A stretch of DNA of 7,149 nt from Saprospiraceae bacterium (GTDB taxonomy: Bacteria > Bacteroidota > Bacteroidia > Chitinophagales > Saprospiraceae). Positions 1-6,271 of the stretch are shown in pieces; the stretch's first letter is position 1; every line of letters starts with the position of its first letter. The notes beneath the pieces were generated by a model that ran no database searches, had not been told where the DNA came from, and was given only the letters and a program-made list of their open reading frames with translations. The stretch is taken from assembly GCA_014379665.1 (NCBI GenBank), contig JACMLK010000243.1:1-7149 (forward strand). The letters are read 5' to 3'. Made by a program: the position numbers and the translations under genes.

Positions 1-2274
1 GGTGTATATTCAGATAATTGTCCAAATGCCGTCGTCTCTGTGACAACAAGAAATTTACTTGACATGTGCAATACAGGACAAATAAAAAGAGATTTTATTG
101 TGACGGATGTTGGCGGAAATACAGCATCGTATACCCAGACCATCTATGTGATTGATATTGATTTGTTTGATTCAGCCGATATCACCTGGCCTGCACCAAA
201 TGTGAATTATAATAATTGTAATGATCCTGATCCTGATACAAATGTCACAGGCGCTCCGGTTTTAAATACGGATCATTGCAATCTTGTAGGTGCTACTTAC
301 GTGGATCAGACTTTCAGTCATCCTTTTGAATGTAGCTTTATCCGTCGTACCTGGACAGTCATAGATTGGTGTCAGTACCAGACAAATACACCAGGTAGTC
401 CGGGTAAATGGACATTTGTCCAGAATATAAATGTCATTAACAATGTACCTCCCGTAATCGGATCAAAAGTATGTAGGGATACCACTATCTGCACCCAAAA
501 TGCAAATTGCTTTGCCAATGTGACCTTTAATGCCACGGGAACAGATGACTGTTTGCCTGTCAATATCACTTGGTTATATAAAATTGATCTTGGTAATAAT
601 GGAGGTTTGCCTGATATTACAGGTAGTGGGGCTACAGTGACAAGACAATACAATATCGGAACCCATAAACTCACCTGGGAAGCCAAAGATAAATGCGGTA
701 ACATCAGTACATGTTTTTTCCTTTTTACCATCAGGGATTGCAAAGCACCAAATGCCATAGCCATGCAGGGTCTGGCAATCAATCTTGCACCTCCGCTTGG
801 TACAGCCACTATTTGGGCATCTGATTTCAATAATTCCAGCAGTGACAACTGCACTCCTTCTGCACTATTAAAGTATTCATTTTCATCAGATATTACTAAT
901 ACAGGAAGGGTGTTCAACTGTGATAGTCTCGGGCAAAGATTGATTGAATTATGGGTTACAGATCTAGCCGGCAATCAATCCAAAACGATTACTTATGTCA
1001 TTGTACAGGACAATCAGAATTTATGCGGTCTGGGCAATAAAGTCAACATAAAGGGTAAGGTATTTACTGAAGACAATATAAGTATTTCTGACACCAAAGT
1101 CATCATTGACGGAGGAGAGACTGACAGATCACTTATGACAGACACCATCGGTCAATACTATTTTGCCGATTTGGCAAAATACAATAATTACGAGCTCTTG
1201 CCCATAAAAGACACCAATCACCCTGAAGGTGTAAGCACCATAGACATTGTAATGATACAAAGACATATTTTAGGTTTAAAACATCTTGATTCTCCTTTTA
1301 AAATGATTGCGGCAGACGTAAATAATTCCCAATCTATTACGGCTGCTGATCTTGTTGAACTAAGAAAACTTGTTCTGGGGGTCCAATCCAAATTCAGTAA
1401 AAACACTTCCTGGAGATTTGTAGATGCAACTTATACTTTTAATGATGCTTCGTATCCATGGCCTTTTATGGAGAAACTCAATTATGAGGCACTTGCCACA
1501 AATATGAATCATTCAGACTTCATTGGGGTCAAAGTGGGTGATGTAAATGGCAGTGTCTCGCATGATTTTAGAAACAATACAGAACATCGCGGACATCACC
1601 CTGTCAGTATTATACTGGATGACACGGAAATAAAATCAGGTGCTTTGGTTTCCATACCTGTTAAGTCGGAAAGTCTGAATGGCCTCCTGGCTTTCCAATG
1701 GACATTTGAGCTGTCACCGGATATGGTTTATGAAGGATTTGAAGCTGTAGATATACCTATCAGAAATGACAATATTGCAGAAGTATCCGTTGGTGGGAAA
1801 TCATTTCTGACTCTTTCTTATGATGATTTGAATGGAATCTCTGTTAAGGAAAATGTTACATTATTTAACCTTTTGTGCAGAACCAAAAAGGATACCAAAG
1901 TTAGTGATATCATTGCGCTTAAAAATAATGTAACACGGTCAGTGGCTTACACGACAGAAGAAGTGGAGAAGAATTTATCGTTGGTTTTCAGACCTGTGAT
2001 AAATGAAAATCCATCTATAGTGATGCAAAACCATCCGAATCCATTTAAAGATCAGACTTCTTTTATCATAGAACTTCAGGAAAAATCACCGGTGAACATC
2101 ACCGTGTATAACAGTGAGGGTGTCACCGTATGTCGTATTACAGAAACGATTGGTGTAGGTCAACACACTATTACCCTTACAGAAAAACAACTCGTTGATG
2201 GATTCGGCGTATTTTTCTGTCAGGTCAAAGCAAAGGGACTGAATGAAGTCATCAGAATGCTGAGAATTGAATAA
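1..2274 (+). CDS. T9SS-exported multidomain surface protein with dockerin-like and cohesin-like modules, 5' partial
   Basis: The frame is open from base 1, so the true start lies upstream; the GTG at 40 is only an internal codon. Residues are numbered here from the codon at base 1 (757 visible). Residues 1 to about 342 are Ig/HYR-like beta repeats with DNC, DDC and DKCGN motifs (182-184, 230-234, 282-284) and RTWTVIDWC at 116-124; 16 of the 19 cysteines fall here. Residues 348-400 resemble a carboxypeptidase-regulatory-like beta sandwich. Residues 404-460 hold two dockerin-type calcium loops (D404 to D415, D439 to D450), each followed by a helix ending ILG or VLG. Residues 535-662 look like a cohesin-type beta domain. 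Residues 670-757 form a type A T9SS sorting domain, beginning near QNHPNPF and ending at the stop. The protein is inferred to be secreted or anchored at the cell surface, as an adhesin or scaffold; its ligand is unknown. No catalytic domain is visible in this part. Export by T9SS is well supported, the exact role is not. Confidence 0.9.
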   Translation, partial: GVYSDNCPNAVVSVTTRNLLDMCNTGQIKRDFIVTDVGGNTASYTQTIYVIDIDLFDSADITWPAPNVNYNNCNDPDPDTNVTGAPVLNTDHCNLVGATYVDQTFSHPFECSFIRRTWTVIDWCQYQTNTPGSPGKWTFVQNINVINNVPPVIGSKVCRDTTICTQNANCFANVTFNATGTDDCLPVNITWLYKIDLGNNGGLPDITGSGATVTRQYNIGTHKLTWEAKDKCGNISTCFFLFTIRDCKAPNAIAMQGLAINLAPPLGTATIWASDFNNSSSDNCTPSALLKYSFSSDITNTGRVFNCDSLGQRLIELWVTDLAGNQSKTITYVIVQDNQNLCGLGNKVNIKGKVFTEDNISISDTKVIIDGGETDRSLMTDTIGQYYFADLAKYNNYELLPIKDTNHPEGVSTIDIVMIQRHILGLKHLDSPFKMIAADVNNSQSITAADLVELRKLVLGVQSKFSKNTSWRFVDATYTFNDASYPWPFMEKLNYEALATNMNHSDFIGVKVGDVNGSVSHDFRNNTEHRGHHPVSIILDDTEIKSGALVSIPVKSESLNGLLAFQWTFELSPDMVYEGFEAVDIPIRNDNIAEVSVGGKSFLTLSYDDLNGISVKENVTLFNLLCRTKKDTKVSDIIALKNNVTRSVAYTTEEVEKNLSLVFRPVINENPSIVMQNHPNPFKDQTSFIIELQEKSPVNITVYNSEGVTVCRITETIGVGQHTITLTEKQLVDGFGVFFCQVKAKGLNEVIRMLRIE

Positions 2275-2310
2275 CTGATATTTTTAAAACTGGCGATGAT
2301 AATAGTAGAG

Positions 2311-2349
2311 AAGCTGTTGGAGTTAAATACTTCAACAGCTTTCTTTTTT
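2311..2349 (+). terminator. Intrinsic terminator of the T9SS cargo gene
   Basis: A 12-bp stem pairs 2311-2322 (AAGCTGTTGGAG) with 2330-2341 (CTTCAACAGCTT), with one G-U wobble and a 7-nt loop (TTAAATA). It is followed at once by a T-rich tract through 2349. It lies 37 nt after the stop codon and separates the first gene from the peptidase operon. This is a strong rho-independent terminator by inspection. Confidence 0.9.
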
Positions 2350-2403
2350 GAGATGTAAAGTTAAATAACCAGCAACTACTTTTCACTATCCGGGATATTT
2401 TTG

Positions 2404-2411
2404 TAACTTTG
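2404..2411 (+). promoter_or_regulatory. Bacteroidota-type promoter -7 box of the peptidase-hpt-thioesterase unit
   Basis: TAACTTTG matches the Bacteroidota -7 consensus TAnnTTTG exactly and sits 32 nt upstream of the ATG at 2444, just after the terminator of the preceding gene. This predicts a short 5' leader of roughly 25 nt. No clear TTG box is present at the expected -33 distance (only TTTT near 2380), so the upstream half is weak. The position between terminator and operon is the main support. Confidence 0.55.
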
Positions 2412-2443
2412 TTTCACAAATCTCAGAGCGTAAAACTGACTTC

Positions 2444-3829
2444 ATGTCTTTAAGAATTATATTTACCTTAGTTTTAAATTTTTTACTTGTATCATCTTTT
2501 TTTGGACAGGATGAAGATGCACACATGATAAAAAAAATACACGATGAGGCCCTTGGAAACGGCAAAGCATATTTCTGGCTCAAAGAGATGTGCCAAAATC
2601 ATGGAGGAAGAATAGCGGGCTCAGAAGCTTATAATAGTGCCGCAAATTATACTCGCCATATGCTTTCAACGATCAGAGGTGTAAAGAGTTACTTTCAATC
2701 CTGTGAAGCAGCTTACTGGAAAAGGGGAGACAAGGAGAAAGTATTCATCATGGATGAAAAAGGAAAAAAAACGCATCTTCATGCCCTTTCTTTGGGCAAC
2801 TCTGTCAGCACACCGGGCAAAGGTATTACGGCTGAAGTCATAGAAGTACAAAGTCTGGACGAAGTGGAAAATCTGGGATTTGCCAACATAAAGGGGAAAG
2901 TAGTATTCTTTAACAGGCCCATGGACCCTACGCAAATAAGAACATTCAGTGCCTATGGAGGTGCCGTTGATCAGCGTGCTTATGGACCTTCAAAAGCTGC
3001 TGAGTATGGTGCAGTAGCTGCAATAGTGAGATCGATGACCACTGCTTCAGATGACTTTCCGCATACCGGGCTCACTATATATAATGACAGTTTGCAAAGA
3101 ATACCTGGTATTGCCATCAGTACCAATGACGCAGACAAATTAAGCGCCAAACTTAAAACCGGCCGGATTAAAGTGTTTCTTAAGACCAATTGTAAAATGA
3201 TGGGTATGAGGCCTGCGCCTACAGTTATCGGTGAAATGACCGGCTCCGAATTTCCCGATGAAATCATTTTGATAGGCGGCCATTTGGATAGTTGGGATGT
3301 TGGTCAGGGTGCACATGATGATGGCTCAGGATGTATGCAGGCCATGGAAGTTTTGCGTATTTTTGAAGCAACGGGATATAAGCCAAAACGGACTATCAGA
3401 GCCGTATTGTTTTCGAATGAAGAAAATGGTTTGGTGGGAGGCATAAATTATGCAAAAATATCAAATGAATCCGGTGAGTTTCATCTTGCTGCCCTTGAAT
3501 CAGACGCAGGAGGATTCTCTCCGAGAGGTTTTAGTTTTGATGCAGATACTGCTGTTTTCAAGACATATTTCAGACATATAAATCAGTGGCTTCCATTATT
3601 AGAAAGTTATGGGTTATCATTCGAAAAAGGTGGTTCAGGGGCAGATATTTCACTTTTAAAGTCACAAAAGGGATTGCTTATAGGACTTAGACCCGACTCT
3701 CAGAGATATTTTGATTTTCATCATACCGCTAATGATAGAATTGAAAACGTGAACAAACGTGAACTTGAACTTGGGGCAGCAGCAATGGCAAGCCTGATAT
3801 TTTTAATCGACAAATACGGAATAAAGTGA
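2444..3829 (+). CDS. Secreted M28 family zinc peptidase with PA-like insert (carboxypeptidase Q-like)
   Basis: This is a 461-residue metallopeptidase that probably trims peptides from one end in the periplasm or outside the cell. Residues 1-22 form a signal peptide (basic start, hydrophobic core, cleavage likely after FFGQ), which supports the ATG at 2444. Residues about 125-250 resemble a protease-associated (PA) domain, as in carboxypeptidase Q/PGCP relatives. The M28 catalytic core follows with all expected residues: H280 and D282 in GGHLDSWD, bridging D292 in AHDDGSG, general base E326 and zinc ligand E327 in SNEENG, D354 in ESDAGG, and H427 in FHHTAND. By family analogy it binds two zinc ions, with D282 and E326 catalytic. 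The length is normal for the family and the gene looks intact. It heads a three-gene unit and its stop overlaps the start of hpt by 4 nt. Aminopeptidase versus dipeptidase specificity cannot be read from the sequence. No T9SS C-terminal domain is seen, so Sec export to the periplasm is most likely. Confidence 0.93.
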   Translation: MSLRIIFTLVLNFLLVSSFFGQDEDAHMIKKIHDEALGNGKAYFWLKEMCQNHGGRIAGSEAYNSAANYTRHMLSTIRGVKSYFQSCEAAYWKRGDKEKVFIMDEKGKKTHLHALSLGNSVSTPGKGITAEVIEVQSLDEVENLGFANIKGKVVFFNRPMDPTQIRTFSAYGGAVDQRAYGPSKAAEYGAVAAIVRSMTTASDDFPHTGLTIYNDSLQRIPGIAISTNDADKLSAKLKTGRIKVFLKTNCKMMGMRPAPTVIGEMTGSEFPDEIILIGGHLDSWDVGQGAHDDGSGCMQAMEVLRIFEATGYKPKRTIRAVLFSNEENGLVGGINYAKISNESGEFHLAALESDAGGFSPRGFSFDADTAVFKTYFRHINQWLPLLESYGLSFEKGGSGADISLLKSQKGLLIGLRPDSQRYFDFHHTANDRIENVNKRELELGAAAMASLIFLIDKYGIK

Positions 3830-4386
3830 GTATACAAACCGGACAAGAAATCATTGAAGTAGGAGATCTGTCTTTTATCAAATATATACATGCTATAACT
3901 ATAGAAGAAAAAGTGCAAGAGATAGCAGACAGCATAAGGGAAGATTTTCATGAAAAATATCCTATGTTTCTGGTGGTGATGAACGGCGCCTTTATTTATG
4001 CAGCTGACCTCATCAGAAAACTGGATTTTCCGTGCGAGCTGAATTTCGTACGCATAAAATCATATCACGGCACTGAAAGTACCGGTAAAATTGACATTTA
4101 TATGCCGCCAAATATAGAACTTAAAGATCGTCATCTGATTATTGTGGAGGATATCATTGATACGGGTAATACTATGGCGGCTTTTATTCCCGAACTTGAA
4201 TCTTTTCTGCCTACATCTGTGAGTCTGACTTCTATATTGGTCAAACCGGAAGCACACAAGCATGATATCACCACTCATTATCCCGGATTTGTCATACCCA
4301 ATAAATTTGTGGTTGGTTACGGACTTGATTATGATGGTATGGGGCGAAATCTCAAAGACTTATATCAGCTTTATCAGGAATCATGA
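3826..4386 (+). CDS. hpt: Hypoxanthine phosphoribosyltransferase
   Basis: This cytoplasmic purine-salvage enzyme converts hypoxanthine (and usually guanine) plus PRPP to IMP or GMP. The 186 residues match the usual bacterial length. The PRPP-binding signature IIVEDIIDTGNTM is at 105-117, with D112 as the expected catalytic base. A flexible-loop motif (SYHGTESTG) is at 79-87. K140 corresponds to the purine-contacting lysine, and the family signature FVVGYGLDYD is at 161-170 with D168 as the expected magnesium/base contact. In the MNGAF segment (52-56), Asn stands where many homologues have Lys or Arg. The start is GTG, overlapping the peptidase TGA (GTGA, 4 nt). The next in-frame ATG is 46 codons later and would remove the conserved N-terminal part, so GTG is preferred. 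It ends in a second 4-nt overlap with the thioesterase gene, which suggests translational coupling. Confidence 0.95.
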   Translation: MSIQTGQEIIEVGDLSFIKYIHAITIEEKVQEIADSIREDFHEKYPMFLVVMNGAFIYAADLIRKLDFPCELNFVRIKSYHGTESTGKIDIYMPPNIELKDRHLIIVEDIIDTGNTMAAFIPELESFLPTSVSLTSILVKPEAHKHDITTHYPGFVIPNKFVVGYGLDYDGMGRNLKDLYQLYQES

Positions 4387-4811
4387 GTAAATCAATGGAA
4401 AAAGCAGTAAATATAGTTCAAAAGCTAATGTATGAAAATGATGCTTTTTCAAAATGGATGGATATTGTGATTCTGGATATTTCACCGGGCAACTGTACTT
4501 TAAAGGCAGAAATAAAACCTGCTATGCTCAACGGTTTCCAAATATGTCATGGGGGTGTGACCTACTCCATAGGAGACAGCGCTCTTGCTTTTGCCAGCAA
4601 TTCACATGGCATAAAAGCTGTGTCTGTAGAAACATCGATTTCTCACACAAAGACTGTATATAGTGGGGATACCATAACTGCCGTAGCCACTGAAAAAAAT
4701 CTGACACGTAGGTTTGGAATATACGAAGTAGTATTGCACAATCAAAAAAAAGAGATTGTAGCCTTGTTTAAAGGAACAGTATTCAGAACTGACAAAGAAT
4801 GGGAAGTCTGA
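4383..4811 (+). CDS. PaaI-type hotdog-fold acyl-CoA thioesterase
   Basis: This 142-residue protein has the single hotdog domain typical of PaaI thioesterases, which hydrolyse acyl- or hydroxyphenylacetyl-CoA to free acid and CoA. The diagnostic stretch runs MLNG (48-51), ICHGG (54-58), then GDSALAFASNS (64-74). By comparison with E. coli PaaI, N50, H56-G57 and D65 are the active-site positions, with D65 the likely catalytic acid. The segments VYSGDTITA (92-100) and VALFKGTVFR (126-135) match later strands of the family. The ATG overlaps the hpt stop (ATGA), and AGGA lies 5 nt upstream; a second Met (residue 5) is a possible alternative start. No other phenylacetate-degradation gene is nearby, so the real substrate may be a different acyl-CoA and the symbol paaI is not assigned. 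It is the last gene of the overlapping trio. No clear terminator follows before the next gene. Confidence 0.92.
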   Translation: MSKSMEKAVNIVQKLMYENDAFSKWMDIVILDISPGNCTLKAEIKPAMLNGFQICHGGVTYSIGDSALAFASNSHGIKAVSVETSISHTKTVYSGDTITAVATEKNLTRRFGIYEVVLHNQKKEIVALFKGTVFRTDKEWEV

Positions 4812-4816
4812 TCCCC

Positions 4817-4948
4817 TGATTTGAGACATCAATTTGTGAGTAAAAACTTGGAACTAAAGAAGTTAGTTAAATGTTAAAATAGGGTATTATAAAAATTAAG
4901 TTATAATTTTGCACATTAATTTAATTAATCAAATCGTGATTTAAGACA
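4817..4948 (+). repeat. Pair of near-identical 12-nt direct repeats in the 164-nt intergenic region
   Basis: TGATTTGAGACA at 4817-4828 recurs as TGATTTAAGACA at 4937-4948, with one mismatch and 120 nt between starts. The second copy lies inside the predicted 5' leader of the thioredoxin-like gene and the first just after the thioesterase stop. The role is unknown and chance is possible in AT-rich DNA. Confidence 0.3.
4904..4911 (+). promoter_or_regulatory. Candidate promoter -7 box of the thioredoxin-like gene
   Basis: TAATTTTG fits the Bacteroidota TAnnTTTG consensus and lies 64 nt upstream of the ATG at 4976, in a 164-nt gap. It predicts a leader of about 55-60 nt. No TTG box is evident at the usual -33 spacing, and the surrounding DNA is very AT-rich, so a chance match cannot be excluded. 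The lack of a visible terminator after the thioesterase means read-through from the upstream operon is also possible. Confidence 0.5.
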
Positions 4949-4975
4949 CTAAATATAAAAGTTAGGTAAAAAAAT

Positions 4976-6148
4976 ATGAAGAATGTAGTCTTTGTTTTAT
5001 GTATCATGGCTGTTTTTTTAATAAAACCAAAAGCACAGGGAATAGAGTTTTTTCATGGATCCTGGCAGGAAGCCTTAGCTAAAGCCAAAGCTGAAGATAA
5101 ACTTTTGTTTGTAGATGCTTTTGCCAAATGGTGTGGACCATGCAAGGCAATGGCAAAAAATGTATTTACACAACAAAAAGTGGGAGACTTTTTTAATGCT
5201 AATTTCATAAATCTCAAACTGGATATGGAAGAAGCGGATGGAGTGACCTTTGGACACAAATACCCTGTATCTGCATACCCCACGTTGTTTTTTCTGGACG
5301 GAGATGGCAAAGTGATCAGAAATATTAAAGGTGGGCAGCAACCGGATGGACTCATATCCCATGGAGCCGAAGCAATCAAAAAAAATGATAAGAGTGGTAA
5401 ATTTGAAGAAAAGTATAATGCCGGGGACCGCAGTTATGATCTGGTTTTTGGTTATGTAAAAGCCCTTAACGCAGCCGGTAAACCTAGCCTGAAAGTATCA
5501 AATGATTACTTGTATTCAAATCCGGCCATCAGCGATGAACAACGACTGAAATTTATTATGGAAGCAGCTGTGGATGCAGACTCAAGGTTGTTTGATTTGG
5601 TGATAACCAACAAAGAGAAAATAATTGATTTGATGGGTCAACAGGTATTTGATGAAAAATGCAGATCAGCCTGTCAGGTAAGCGTTAAGAAAGCAGCAGA
5701 ATTTGAAATGGAGAACTTGCTTAATGAAACTATAGATAAAGCAAAAAAAACAATTCCAAATGAAGCAGAAGTTTTTGCAGCAAAATCAGAAATGTTATTT
5801 TATAAATCAATGAATAATAAGCAAAAATACATATCAGCATATAAATTTCTGGCTAAAAAATCATCCAAAAATGCTGATCAACTCCAATTTATCATAAAGG
5901 ATATCACAGGCAGTTTTAAAGAAAATAAAGATATGATATCTGATGCAGCTGACTATGCTGAGACTTTGTTTAACCTTAAAAATGAAATGGAAACGCTGAA
6001 TATTTACTGTAGCGTATTGGTATTGAATAAAGAAGTGGATAAAGCTATCGATGTTGTTAAAAAACAAAAGGATAAGGCAGAAAAAGATGGGCAGGATGTA
6101 TCCGGCTACGATGGATTACTAAATTATTTGAATTCCAAAAAAGCCTGA
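4976..6148 (+). CDS. Exported thioredoxin-family protein with long helical C-terminal extension
   Basis: This 390-residue protein has a signal peptide at residues 1-21 (MKNVV start, hydrophobic core, PKAQ before the mature end). A thioredoxin domain follows at about 25-130: W52-C53-G54-P55-C56 is an intact redox-active CxxC, and P102 in SAYPTLFFLDGDG is the conserved cis-proline. The pattern of AKAEDKLLFVDAFA ahead of the motif and a KGG turn after the last strand resembles the thioredoxin_7-like group common in Bacteroidota. Residues about 140-390 are rich in Lys, Glu and Ala and appear all-helical, possibly TPR-like, with a further C229-x3-C233 pair and C345. I do not recognise a named family for this half. 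It probably works in the periplasm as a disulfide reductase or isomerase, or acts on a specific partner bound by the helical region. The ATG at 4976 is chosen because it opens directly into the signal peptide. A separate promoter is likely. Confidence 0.88.
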   Translation: MKNVVFVLCIMAVFLIKPKAQGIEFFHGSWQEALAKAKAEDKLLFVDAFAKWCGPCKAMAKNVFTQQKVGDFFNANFINLKLDMEEADGVTFGHKYPVSAYPTLFFLDGDGKVIRNIKGGQQPDGLISHGAEAIKKNDKSGKFEEKYNAGDRSYDLVFGYVKALNAAGKPSLKVSNDYLYSNPAISDEQRLKFIMEAAVDADSRLFDLVITNKEKIIDLMGQQVFDEKCRSACQVSVKKAAEFEMENLLNETIDKAKKTIPNEAEVFAAKSEMLFYKSMNNKQKYISAYKFLAKKSSKNADQLQFIIKDITGSFKENKDMISDAADYAETLFNLKNEMETLNIYCSVLVLNKEVDKAIDVVKKQKDKAEKDGQDVSGYDGLLNYLNSKKA

Positions 6149-6192
6149 TCTCATGATTAGAATAAAAAGTATTTATAATATTTAACTTTTAT

Positions 6193-6225
6193 TTGACATT
6201 TTTAGAAAAAGGATTATAGTCTTTG
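6193..6225 (+). promoter_or_regulatory. Near-consensus promoter of the coiled-coil protein gene
   Basis: TTGACA at 6193-6198 is followed after 16 nt by TATAGT at 6215-6220, and TTTG follows at 6222-6225. The site therefore resembles both a housekeeping -35/-10 pair and the Bacteroidota TTG plus TAnnTTTG layout (here TA-N3-TTTG, one base longer than consensus). The predicted transcription start is near 6230, almost on the ATG at 6233. That favours the downstream ATG at 6272 as the real start, with a leader of about 40 nt. Confidence 0.6.
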
Positions 6226-6271
6226 GTGGGTAATGAATCATCTTACAAAAAAAATTAAAATTAACATTAAA

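Noticed and set aside
40..42. GTG as the start codon of the first gene.
   Set aside because: The frame is open back to base 1 and the upstream residues include another DNC motif, so the coding region continues beyond the window.
372..974. A 200-codon open frame on the minus strand opposite the T9SS cargo gene.
   Set aside because: It lies wholly inside a clearly supported + strand gene, has no recognisable domain, and is explained by the composition of the opposite strand.
2980..3267. Minus-strand open frame opposite the M28 peptidase, with a hydrophobic composition suggesting a membrane protein.
   Set aside because: It is antisense to the PA-like region of an intact peptidase and has no promoter or conserved motif of its own.
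4454..4663. A 69-codon + strand frame inside the thioesterase gene.
   Set aside because: It is an out-of-frame shadow of a gene with all its family motifs intact.
4912..4930. AT-only palindromic stretch around TTAATTAA as an operator.
   Set aside because: Very low complexity; such palindromes are expected by chance in AT-rich intergenic DNA.
6161..6193. A possible terminator after the thioredoxin-like gene (AATAAAAAGT pairing with ACTTTTATT around a 14-nt loop).
   Set aside because: The stem is almost entirely A-T with a bulge, no clean T tract follows, and it runs into the -35 box of the next gene. It is too weak to call.
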